Made by a program: the position numbers and the translations under genes | Part shown: positions 44,928-52,764 of the stretch, one piece after another | How the letters are laid out: each line of letters opens with the position of its first letter | Position numbering within the stretch: position 1 is the first letter of the stretch | Assembly: GCA_016703525.1 (NCBI GenBank) | Contig: JADJBW010000009.1 | Location: forward strand, 1-64,000 | Length of the DNA: 64,000 nt | Reading direction: 5' to 3' | DNA from: Actinomycetota bacterium | Lineage (GTDB): Bacteria; Actinomycetota; Acidimicrobiia; Acidimicrobiales; Microtrichaceae | Notes under the pieces: model-generated | Told to the model about the DNA's origin: nothing | Seen by the model: only the letters and a program-made list of their open reading frames with translations | Database searches by the model: none

Positions 44928-45649
44928 GACTCGACGGAGGTGATGCAGCGAGCGTCGCCCATCGGCTTCGACGATTCCAGATCGACCAGTGTCTCGCCGC
45001 ACAGTGCGCCCAGCATCCCGGCGACCATGCCCCGGTCGACCGCGCAGATGACGGGATGTTCGATGACGGCGTCGCCGAAGGGGCAGTGGTCGTTGACGAT
45101 GCGCAGCCGATCGCCGTCGCGATCGGTGTGCGCGGAGAACCCGTGGGCCGACAGGGCGTCGGCGACGGCGGTGAGCGCGGCGCGGATCGAGCGGCGCCCG
45201 GTCTGCGGATCGCCCATTGCCTCGGCCATCGCCTGGCCGTACTCGACGCCGACGGCCTCGGCGAGGTGGGCCGCTCGTTCGGTGCCCAGCTCGGCGAGTG
45301 CCCGGCCGAGCAGCGTCACGATCACGTCGTCGTGGCGGGCCGGCACCTCGAAGGGCGTGCGTTCGGCCACGGCCCGGTAGCGCTTCGAGGGCCGACCTGC
45401 GCCCGACGAGCGGTCGGTCGCGATCTCGAGGTAGCCCCCGGCCGCGAGCTTGTCGAGGTGGTGCCGGGCGACGTTTGCGTGCAGATCGAAGTGTGCGGCG
45501 ACCTCGCCGGCCGTGACGCCGGCGGGGCGCTGGTGCACCAGCACGTAGATGGCCCTGCGGGTCGGGTCGCCGAACGCGGACGTGATCGCGGAGACCGCGG
45601 AAGCGAAGTCCGTCTCGTTCAGTTGGGCCACGGCGGCGGTCGGAGGCAC
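44924..45649 (-). CDS. SufR-like Fe-S-sensing HTH regulator
   Basis: 241 residues. Winged helix-turn-helix: DPTRRAIYVLVHQRPAGVTA and HFDLHANVARHHLDKLAAGGYLEI. The C-terminal part has Cys in DHCPFGDAVIEHPVICAVDR and MLGALCGETLV, the arrangement of SufR-type [4Fe-4S] repressors. GTG 45649 is chosen because it starts just before the HTH. Coupled to the desulfurase gene and divergent from the Mrp ATPase, so it may sense Fe-S status and control both (inference). Confidence 0.83.
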   Translation of the reverse strand: MPPTAAVAQLNETDFASAVSAITSAFGDPTRRAIYVLVHQRPAGVTAGEVAAHFDLHANVARHHLDKLAAGGYLEIATDRSSGAGRPSKRYRAVAERTPFEVPARHDDVIVTLLGRALAELGTERAAHLAEAVGVEYGQAMAEAMGDPQTGRRSIRAALTAVADALSAHGFSAHTDRDGDRLRIVNDHCPFGDAVIEHPVICAVDRGMVAGMLGALCGETLVDLESSKPMGDARCITSVES

Positions 45650-45742
45650 GCGGAATAGTGTAGGCGGGTACCCGGTTTGCCCTTCGGCGTGCCCTGCCCC
45701 CGACGGCAACGCCGCGGCCCCCTCCACCGTGCAGAAGGAACT

Positions 45743-46882
45743 ATGGCCCTCACCGAAGCCGACGTCATCGAAGCTCTCCGGCCCGTCCATGACCCCGAAC
45801 TCCATCGCTCGATCGTCGATCTCGGCATGGTGCGCGACGTGGTGGTCGACGGCGACCGGGTGTCGCTTCTGGTGGTGCTGACGATCCCCGGCTGCCCGCT
45901 GCGCAACGAGATCGAGCAGCGCGTGCGGTCGGCGCTCGCCGGGTATCAGGTTGCCGACGTCGATATCGCGTGGGGCTCGATGACCGATGAGGAACGCGCC
46001 GCGCTCCGTCAGGTGCTGCATGGCGATCCCGCTTCAAGCGCCGGGTCGCAGCCGGCCCACGGCCATGCCGAGGGCCGAGCCATCCCCTTCGCCGATCCGG
46101 CCTCGCGCACGCGGGTGCTGCTGATCGCGTCGGGCAAGGGCGGCGTGGGCAAGTCGTCGGTCACCACCAACCTGGCGGTCGCCCTCTCGCGGCGCGGCAA
46201 GCGCGTCGGGATAGTTGACGCCGACGTCTGGGGCTTCTCCATCCCGCGCATGCTCGGCGTCGACCGGTCGCCGGTGCTGCTCGACCAGATGATCGTGCCG
46301 CCCGAGGCCAACGGCGTGGCCTGCATCTCCATGGGCTTCTTCGCCGACGAGAGCCAGCCGGTCATCTGGCGGGGGCCCATGCTCCACAAGGCCCTCGAGC
46401 AGTTCCTCACCGACGTCTACTGGGACGAGCCCGACTACCTCGTGGTCGACCTGCCCCCGGGCACCGGCGACATCTCGATCTCCCTGGCGCAGTTCCTGCC
46501 ACGCGCCGAGCTGTACGTGGTCACCACGCCGCAACCGGCGGCCCAGCGAGTCGCCCAGCGGGCCGCGTTCATGGCGCACAAGGTCCACCTCGAGGTGAAG
46601 GGCGTGATCGAGAACATGAGCTGGTTCACGGGCGACGACGGCACCCGCTACGAGCTGTTCGGTGCCGGTGGCGGCGCCGAGCTGGCCGAGCGGGTCGAGG
46701 TTCCTCTGCTCGGACAGATCCCGTTGGTCCCGGCGTTGCGCGACGGCGGCGACTCGGGGCATCCGATCGTGGTGAGCGATCCCGAGTCCGAGGCGGCGGT
46801 TGCCTTCGCCGCGATCGCCGAGCGGATCGACGTGGAACTGGCGCCGACCAAGCGGTTCAACCCGGAGTTGCGGGTGCTCTGA
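45743..46882 (+). CDS. mrp: Mrp/ApbC family iron-sulfur carrier ATPase
   Basis: 379 residues. N-terminal MIP18-type domain (VIEALRPVHDPELHRSIVDL; VVLTIPGCPLRNEI), then the P-loop ATPase with deviant Walker A LIASGKGGVGKSSVTTNLA, VDADVWGFSIPRMLGV, DLPPGTGDISISLAQ and the GVIENMSWF stretch. The usual CxxC of Nbp35/Mrp is not evident in this copy, which reads ENMSWFTGDDGTRY. Role: Fe-S cluster loading. Divergent from the SufR-like gene with a 93-bp shared promoter region. Confidence 0.9.
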   Translation: MALTEADVIEALRPVHDPELHRSIVDLGMVRDVVVDGDRVSLLVVLTIPGCPLRNEIEQRVRSALAGYQVADVDIAWGSMTDEERAALRQVLHGDPASSAGSQPAHGHAEGRAIPFADPASRTRVLLIASGKGGVGKSSVTTNLAVALSRRGKRVGIVDADVWGFSIPRMLGVDRSPVLLDQMIVPPEANGVACISMGFFADESQPVIWRGPMLHKALEQFLTDVYWDEPDYLVVDLPPGTGDISISLAQFLPRAELYVVTTPQPAAQRVAQRAAFMAHKVHLEVKGVIENMSWFTGDDGTRYELFGAGGGAELAERVEVPLLGQIPLVPALRDGGDSGHPIVVSDPESEAAVAFAAIAERIDVELAPTKRFNPELRVL

Positions 46883-46957
46883 GTCGCTCCGGTTCGGGCC
46901 CACGACAGCGGCCACCTACGATGGTCGCTCTGTCGTTCGATCTCACAAGGAGCTGCC

Positions 46958-47191
46958 GTGGAAATCCGAATCGGCGTGACCCAGTCGCCCCGGGACATCG
47001 AGATCGAGGTCGACGATGGCACCGACCGCGAGGCGCTTCGCACGCAGGTCTCCGCAGCGCTCGCCGGCGAGGTCTCGGTGCTTTGGCTGACCGACCGCAA
47101 GGGCCGTGAGGTTGCGGTGGCCGCCGAGAAGATCGCGTTCGTGGAAATCGGGCACCCCGAACAGCAGCGTTCCATGGGCTTCGGGGCCTGA
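46958..47191 (+). CDS. DUF3107 protein
   Basis: 77-residue actinobacteria-wide protein: MEIRIGVTQSPRDIEIEVDD, WLTDRKGREVAVAAEKIAFV and a C-terminal GF(G)A. Small ATP-binding-type fold predicted in the family; function unknown. GTG 46958, preceded by AAGGAG at 8 bases. Fifteen bases ahead of the first ArsA-like gene. Confidence 0.9.
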   Translation: MEIRIGVTQSPRDIEIEVDDGTDREALRTQVSAALAGEVSVLWLTDRKGREVAVAAEKIAFVEIGHPEQQRSMGFGA

Positions 47192-47206
47192 GCATCCCGA
47201 GATTCC

Positions 47207-48155
47207 GTGTCCCGCCCTGCGCTGCTCGATCGTCGGCTGCTGTTCGTCACGGGCAAGGGTGGCGTCGGCAAGACGGCGGTCGCCGCCTCGTTGGCGCTAC
47301 TCGGTGCTCGCCTCGGCAAGCGAACGCTCGTCTGCGAGGTCGACGCGAAGGGTGACCTCGCAGAGTTCTTCGGCGCGGCCCCGCTCACGTTCGCACCCAC
47401 CGAGGTGCAGCCCGACCTTTGGGCGATGGCGATGGACACCGAGGAGTCGCTCAAGGAGTACCTGCGCTTGCAGCTCAAGCTGCCGCTGGTGGCCCGGCTC
47501 GGTCCACTCGCCAAGACGTTCGACTTCGTCGCCACGGCCGCGCCGGGGGTCAAGGAGATCCTCACGGTTGGCAAGCTGGCGTATGAGGTGCGCGAGGAGA
47601 ACTACGACCTGGTTGTGGTCGATGCCTCGGCCACCGGTCATGTGGTGGGGCAACTCGCGTCGCCTGTGGCGATGAGCGAGCTCGTCAGCGTGGGGGTCGT
47701 GCGCCAGCAGACGGAGTGGATGCTGAATCTGCTGACCGACCCGGCCACCACGGGAGTGGTGGTGGTCGCGACCCCGGAGGAGATGCCGGTCAACGAGACG
47801 CTCGATCTGATCGGGCGCCTCGACGACGAGACCGACATCGAGGTGGCGGCGGTCATCGCGAACCGGGTGCTCCCCGAGCTGTTCGGTCGCAACGAGGAGG
47901 CGGCGTTCGAGGTGCTGGCATCGCAGGCGGGGCGCGAGGCGCTCGCAGCGGCCACGTCACCCGCCGTCGGCAGCGTCGTCGACGGGGCCCAGCTCGCCGT
48001 CGACCTCCGGCGGCGCGGCGCCGCGCACCTGGCGCGGCTCCGGCGTGAGCTCAGCGCCGAGATCCCGCTCGTGATCGTCCCGTACCTGTTCACCAAGTCG
48101 CTCGGCATGCGCGACGCACCACATGGCCGATCGCCTCGGCGAGGAGTTGCTGTGA
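47207..48155 (+). CDS. ArsA/Get3-like ATPase 1 (frame shifted just before its stop)
   Basis: P-loop ATPase with RLLFVTGKGGVGKTAVAASL (deviant Walker A), VCEVDAKGDLAEFFG and VVVDASATGHVVGQL. Near 48110-48122 the frame shifts by one base: the correct ending HMADRLGEELL with TGA at 48153-48155 is in another frame and overlaps the GTG of the next ArsA-like gene as GTGA. As read, the frame runs straight into the second gene and makes a 703-residue double ATPase. Length after correction is about 315 residues, usual for actinobacterial members paired near WhiB genes. Confidence 0.85.
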
Positions 48156-49318
48156 GCCGCCGACCCGGCACCTCGCCGACCGTCGAGCAGCTCGCCGCGG
48201 CGAAGGACGTGATCCTGTCCACGGGTTCCGGCGGTGTCGGCAAGACCACCACGGCAGCGGCGGTCGCGGCGCAGGCCGCCGTGCAGCTCGGCGGCAAGGT
48301 GCTGGTGCTCACCGTCGATCCGGCTCGGCGCTTGGCGAACGCCCTCGGCTTGCAGCGGTTCGGCAACACCGCAACGCGGGTGCCGTCGGCCGCCTTTCGC
48401 GAGGCCGGGGTCGAGCCCCGCGGCGAGCTGTGGGCCGCCATGCTCGACACCAAGCAGAGCTGGGACGACCTGATCGCGCGGCACGCTCCGGACCCGCAGA
48501 CCCGCGACGACATCCTGGCGAACCCGCTCTACCAGAACATCACCGGCAAGTTCGTGCAGAGCCACGACTACGTCGCGATGGAACGGCTGTACGAGCTCCA
48601 TACGTCGGGGAGCTACGACCTGATCGTCGTCGACACGCCGCCGACCCGGAACGCCGTCGACTTCCTGGACGCGCCCGACCGCATGGCCGACTTTTTTTCG
48701 TCGCGGCTGTTGCGCTGGTTGGTCGCCCCGTGTCGGTCGCGGGTCGTGGGGCTGGCGTCAAAGCCGTTCTACTCGGTGGCGGATCGCATTTTGGGGACGA
48801 AGTTCCTGCAAGACATCTCCGAGTTCTTCATCCTGTTCCAGTCGATGTATGACGGGTTCGTGGAGCGCGCTCGCTCGGTCCAGCGGCTGATCGAGAGCCC
48901 GTCCACGAGCTTCATGGTGGTGTCCACCCTGGAAGCCGCGCCGGCTCGCGAGGCCGAGTACTTCCTGCGGTTGCTCGAGGAGCGACGGCTCAACATCGGT
49001 GCGTTGGTGCTCAACAAGGCGCTGCCGGAGTACCTGCTCAGCCGCGATGCGGCCGCGGCGGCGCGCCGGCTGGTCGGCGACGCCGACGACGTGGCCGAGC
49101 ACCTTGCCGGATTGGGCGCCGACCCGGCCGTGCTGCCCGGGGTCCTGCGCGAGGTCGGGGGCGCGTTCACGAACTATCGGCTGATCGCGTCCCGCGAGGC
49201 GGAACAGCGCGCCGAACTCTCGGACCATCCGGGAACGGTGGTGACGGTGCCGTACTTCACCGACGACATCTGCGACGTCGCGGGTCTGTTGCGGCTCGGG
49301 GATGCGATCTGGCGGTGA
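48152..49318 (+). CDS. ArsA/Get3-like ATPase 2
   Basis: 388 residues from GTG 48152. Walker A variant VILSTGSGGVGKTTTAAAVA, VLTVDPARRLANALGL, IVVDTPPTRNAVDFLDAP. It lacks the Cys pairs of arsenite pumps, so it is probably not an arsenic enzyme. Actinobacteria often carry such a pair; partner and role unknown. Last four bases overlap the kinase gene start. Confidence 0.87.
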   Translation: MSRRPGTSPTVEQLAAAKDVILSTGSGGVGKTTTAAAVAAQAAVQLGGKVLVLTVDPARRLANALGLQRFGNTATRVPSAAFREAGVEPRGELWAAMLDTKQSWDDLIARHAPDPQTRDDILANPLYQNITGKFVQSHDYVAMERLYELHTSGSYDLIVVDTPPTRNAVDFLDAPDRMADFFSSRLLRWLVAPCRSRVVGLASKPFYSVADRILGTKFLQDISEFFILFQSMYDGFVERARSVQRLIESPSTSFMVVSTLEAAPAREAEYFLRLLEERRLNIGALVLNKALPEYLLSRDAAAAARRLVGDADDVAEHLAGLGADPAVLPGVLREVGGAFTNYRLIASREAEQRAELSDHPGTVVTVPYFTDDICDVAGLLRLGDAIWR

Positions 49319-50757
49319 GCGCCGAGACCGATCAGCATTTGCGCCGACTCGTTGCGTCGTGGCGGATGCTCGCCGACCTGTGCTTCAGCGATCTCGTGCT
49401 GTATCGACCGATAGGCGATCGTCGCCTGGTGATGGTCAATCACATCCGACCGACGACGGCTCCGACGATTTACCACACCGACCTGGTCGGCCAGGTCCGC
49501 ACGTTCGAGCAGCGTCCACTGGTGGCCGAGGCGCTGCGCAGCGGCCGCGCCACCGCGGGCGAGATCGACTCGGCGTGGCTCGCGGAGCGCATCCGGGTCG
49601 CGGCCATCCCCGTGCGCCACCGCGACGACGTTGTCGCGGTGCTCGCCCGCGAGTACGTGTCGGGTTCACGGCCGCATCCGGGTGAGCTGGAGCGTACGTA
49701 CCTGTCGGTCTTCGATCGGTTCGCCGCGATGATCGAGAGCGGCACGTTCCCGTACGTGCACGAGGTTCGCCGGCTGACGACGATGCCGACGGTGGGCGAC
49801 GGCGTCATCGTGACCGATGCGCGAGGCGCGGTCGTGTACGCGTCGCCGAACGCGACGTCCGCGATGCTGCGGCTCGGTGCCGACGCCAACCTGTTGGGGC
49901 GTGCGCTCGACGCGGCGGGCCTCGGCAGCGACGTGCTGAGCAGGGCCCTCGCCGACGGGGCACCGGGGGTGGGCGATGTCGAGGGTGTCGACGGTGTGGC
50001 GCTGTCGTTACGGGCGATGCCGCTGGCGGGACCCGAGGGGATCGACGGCGCCGTGCTGCTGGTGCGCGACGTGTCGGACCTGCGCGAGCGCGATCGGCTG
50101 TTGGTGTCGAAGGACGCGACGATCCGCGAGATCCACCACCGGGTGAAGAACAACCTGCAGACGATCTCCTCGCTGCTCCGCCTCCAGGGGCGAAGGTTGC
50201 GCGAACCCAGCGCGATCGCCGCGATCGAGGAGTCGGTTCGCCGCATCCGATCGATCGCGCTGGTGCACGAGACGCTGTCGCGCGAGGTCGGCGACGATGT
50301 TCCGTTCCGCGATGTGATCCGTCCGCTCGTGCGAATGGTCGAGGAGGGCCTCGTCTCGCCCGATCGGCCCGTCCGGTTCCGCATCGACGGCGACGTCGGC
50401 GTGGTGCCCTCGGCCATCGCGACGCCGTTGGCGCTGGTCGTGACCGAGTTGTTGCAGAACGTCGTGGAACACGCCTACCCGGAGTCGGTCGCGCTCGCGG
50501 ATCAGGGGGCCGAGGTCGTCGTGGCGCTCCGTCGTGACGACCACGGCGTGTGCATCACGATGGTCGATAACGGCGTCGGCGTTCCCGACGCGCTCGAGGT
50601 CGGATCGCCGTCGTCGCTGGGCCTGACCATCGTCGACACGCTCGTTACCACCGAATTGCGTGGCACGATCGAGATCGGGCGCGGAAGCGCCCCGCTACCA
50701 CGACCAGGAACCCGTATCGAGGTTCGCGTGCCGACCGGCGGACCAGCCGACTGGTGA
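49315..50757 (+). CDS. PdtaS-like sensor histidine kinase
   Basis: 480 residues: N-terminal GAF-like domain (about 1-145), PAS domain (MPTVGDGVIVTDARGAVVYA; LLVRDVSDLRERDRL), then HisKA_2 phosphoacceptor IREIHHRVKNNLQTISSLLR with His in HHRVKNNLQ, and HATPase with LVVTELLQNVVEHAYPE (N box), DNGVGVPD and LGLTIV. This layout is that of PdtaS, which signals to an RNA-binding ANTAR regulator; no ANTAR gene is in the window. GTG 49315. Confidence 0.9.
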   Translation: MSAETDQHLRRLVASWRMLADLCFSDLVLYRPIGDRRLVMVNHIRPTTAPTIYHTDLVGQVRTFEQRPLVAEALRSGRATAGEIDSAWLAERIRVAAIPVRHRDDVVAVLAREYVSGSRPHPGELERTYLSVFDRFAAMIESGTFPYVHEVRRLTTMPTVGDGVIVTDARGAVVYASPNATSAMLRLGADANLLGRALDAAGLGSDVLSRALADGAPGVGDVEGVDGVALSLRAMPLAGPEGIDGAVLLVRDVSDLRERDRLLVSKDATIREIHHRVKNNLQTISSLLRLQGRRLREPSAIAAIEESVRRIRSIALVHETLSREVGDDVPFRDVIRPLVRMVEEGLVSPDRPVRFRIDGDVGVVPSAIATPLALVVTELLQNVVEHAYPESVALADQGAEVVVALRRDDHGVCITMVDNGVGVPDALEVGSPSSLGLTIVDTLVTTELRGTIEIGRGSAPLPRPGTRIEVRVPTGGPADW

Positions 50758-50799
50758 GGGAGCGGGACGTTCGGTTCGCTCGAGGTGCGGCGGCGCCGG

Positions 50800-51090
50800 T
50801 CAGGCGCTGCGGCGCTGCGCGGCGAGCCACGCACGGCGGAGCTTGCGGCGCTCCTCCTCGGAGGTGCCACCCCACACGCCCGAGTCCTGGTTCGTCATCA
50901 TCGCGAACTCGAGGCACGGCGTCTTGGCGTCACAGGTCCCGCAGACAGCCTTGGCGTTGTCGATCTGTTCGATCGCCGGACCGGTGGTGCCGACCGGGAA
51001 GAACAGGTCCGGATCGGTGTCCTGACAGGCGGCGGTTGCCCGCCAGTCGTCGTTTGCAAGGGTCAATGGGCGGCTCAGGGTCAGGGCCAC
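50800..51090 (-). CDS. WhiB family Fe-S transcription factor
   Basis: 96 residues from GTG 51090, with GGAGGA five bases upstream deciding that start. Four Cys ligand a [4Fe-4S] cluster: ACQDTDPDLFFPVG, then AVCGTCDAKTPCLEFAM. GVWGGTSEEERRKLRR is the family turn followed by basic DNA-contacting residues. Closest in layout to WhiB1. Convergent with the kinase gene. Redox/NO-responsive regulation is expected from the family. Confidence 0.95.
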   Translation of the reverse strand: MALTLSRPLTLANDDWRATAACQDTDPDLFFPVGTTGPAIEQIDNAKAVCGTCDAKTPCLEFAMMTNQDSGVWGGTSEEERRKLRRAWLAAQRRSA

Positions 51091-51212
51091 GATTCCTCCG
51101 ATGGTGCAGGCAAGGGTCGAGGGATGCAACGATCAGGGTTCGCGATCCACGCTTGCGAGACGGCAGCCCGCGAGGCTTGTGAATTTCGGAACAAGGTGAA
51201 GGTAGCCCCCGG

Positions 51213-51226
51213 TTACCGGCGTGTAA
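51213..51226. promoter_or_regulatory. TTAC-N6-GTAA inverted repeat upstream of the glycerophosphodiesterase gene
   Basis: Perfect 4-bp arms with 6-base spacer CGGCGT, the same form as the site ahead of the TetR gene at 12643. Located between divergent whiB (-) and the phosphodiesterase gene (+), 24 bases from the latter's ATG. Confidence 0.35.
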
Positions 51227-51249
51227 AGGAAAAGTTCAGAGGATTCGAC

Positions 51250-51930
51250 ATGACCTTGATCATCGGCCATCGCGGCGCGTCCGCCGACTTCCCGGAGAAC
51301 ACGATCGCGGCCTTCCGCGGCGCCTCCGACCAGGGCGCGGATGGGGTCGAACTCGACGTCCGCCAGACGTGCGACGGAGCGCTCGTGGTGCACCACGAGC
51401 CGGTTCTCGGTGACGGCCGAGCGATCTGGCACACCCGCAGCGCCGACCTTCCGGACTCGGTCGCCCACCTGAGCGACGCGCTCGACGCATGTGCCGCTAT
51501 GACGGTCAACGTCGAGATCAAGAACTCGCCCGACGAGGCCGGATTCGACCCGACGGGCGACCTGGCCCGACGGACCGTCGAGGCGATCGCCGCCGCGGGG
51601 CGCGCCGCTGAGGTGCTGGTGTCGTGTTTCGACCTGGCCACCATCGGTGAGGTCCGGCGATGCGAGCCGATGCTCGATACCGGCTACCTGGTGGTGAGCC
51701 CCGCCCAGCCCATCGATGCCATTGCCGCTGCGGTGGACGAGGGACACCGAGCGATCCATCCGTGGCATCCGACGGTCGACCGCGACGTGGTCGAGCGGGC
51801 CCACGCCGTTGGCATCGAGGTGAATGTCTGGACCGTCGACGACCCCGAACGCATCCGAGAGCTGGCGTCGTGGGGCGTCGACGCGATCATCACCAACCGC
51901 CCGGCGGCCGCCCGGCTCGCCTTGAGCTGA
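51250..51930 (+). CDS. glycerophosphodiester phosphodiesterase
   Basis: 226 residues, GDPD TIM barrel: LIIGHRGASADFPENTIAAF with His-Arg, GVELDVRQTCDGALVVHHEP (metal Glu/Asp and second His), NVEIKNSPDEAG and VNVWTVDDPERIRELASWGV near the end. No signal peptide, hence cytosolic; splits glycerophosphodiesters to glycerol-3-phosphate. ATG 51250. Confidence 0.92.
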   Translation: MTLIIGHRGASADFPENTIAAFRGASDQGADGVELDVRQTCDGALVVHHEPVLGDGRAIWHTRSADLPDSVAHLSDALDACAAMTVNVEIKNSPDEAGFDPTGDLARRTVEAIAAAGRAAEVLVSCFDLATIGEVRRCEPMLDTGYLVVSPAQPIDAIAAAVDEGHRAIHPWHPTVDRDVVERAHAVGIEVNVWTVDDPERIRELASWGVDAIITNRPAAARLALS

Positions 51931-51942
51931 GGGAACGCGCGG

Positions 51943-52764
51943 CTACGGCTCGAAGGTGGCGATCGCGCCGAAGGCGGCGCGACGTCGGACCCGGGTGAGC
52001 GCACCGATCACCGGCCGCCCGAGCGACATGCACAGCACGACGGTGGTCGCAGCGCGGACCACATCCCATCCCAGCGACGTGGCGAGGTGGAAGCCCCAGA
52101 ACCTGCGCAGATTCGCGACCACGGCGTCCCCGGGCACGAACGACACAGCGGTGCCGTCGCCGGCCACGAACGGCCAGAACCACAAGTTCAGCAGCGCCCC
52201 GTAGGCGAGCGACGCGACCGCCCCGTAGGCGGCGAGTAGCACCGGTTCGGCCCGGCCCGTCGCCTTGGGGAGCAGTCCGGCGCCCGCCCCGATCCAGGCG
52301 GCGCCGAGCATCTGGAACGGGAGCCACGGGCCGAGCCCTCCCGTGAGGATGGCCGAAGCGAAGATCGTGATCGCCCCGAGGAGATAGCCGAAGGCCACGC
52401 CGAACACGCGGGCCGCCGGGAGCAACAGGAAGAAGACCATCTCGGTTCCGGCGATGCCGCCGGTCGGCAGTCGCAGCGCCGAACCGGCGGCGGCCAGCAC
52501 GCCGAGCGCGGCGACACCCTTGGCATCGAGGGCGCCTCGGCCCACCTCGGCGGCCGCTGTCGCGAGCAACAGCGGGGTGAGGATCGCGAGCAGCCACGGG
52601 GCGTCGCCGAGGTGCGCGGCGTCGATGGTCCCCGACGGGCGGCTCCACAGCGGCCAGAGGAAGGCGCCCAGCCCCAGCAGCGACCCGGCGATCACGAGCG
52701 CCGCGCCCCGGCGGGTGTGGCGTGTCGGCGCGGAGGGCGCGGAGGGCGTCGCGGTCGGCCGCAT
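51943..52764 (-). CDS. ECF transporter S component (predicted cobalamin specificity)
   Basis: 273 residues with six to seven hydrophobic segments (GAALVIAGSLLGLGAFLWPLW; WLLAILTPLLLATAAAEVG; FFLLLPAARVFGVAFGYLLG; FASAILTGGLGPWLPFQMLG; GAGAGLLPKATGRAEPVLLA). GGxGPWxPFQM-type segments are shared with YkoE/CbrT-like S components. Position as last gene of a riboswitch-led operon gives the B12 prediction; specificity is not readable from the protein alone. ATG 52764 overlaps the ATPase stop by one base. Confidence 0.8.
   Translation of the reverse strand: MRPTATPSAPSAPTRHTRRGAALVIAGSLLGLGAFLWPLWSRPSGTIDAAHLGDAPWLLAILTPLLLATAAAEVGRGALDAKGVAALGVLAAAGSALRLPTGGIAGTEMVFFLLLPAARVFGVAFGYLLGAITIFASAILTGGLGPWLPFQMLGAAWIGAGAGLLPKATGRAEPVLLAAYGAVASLAYGALLNLWFWPFVAGDGTAVSFVPGDAVVANLRRFWGFHLATSLGWDVVRAATTVVLCMSLGRPVIGALTRVRRRAAFGAIATFEP

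Noticed and set aside
47207..49318. True 703-residue double ArsA ATPase
   Set aside because: A frame shift explains the fusion, and an intact stop/start overlap remains visible at 48152-48155.
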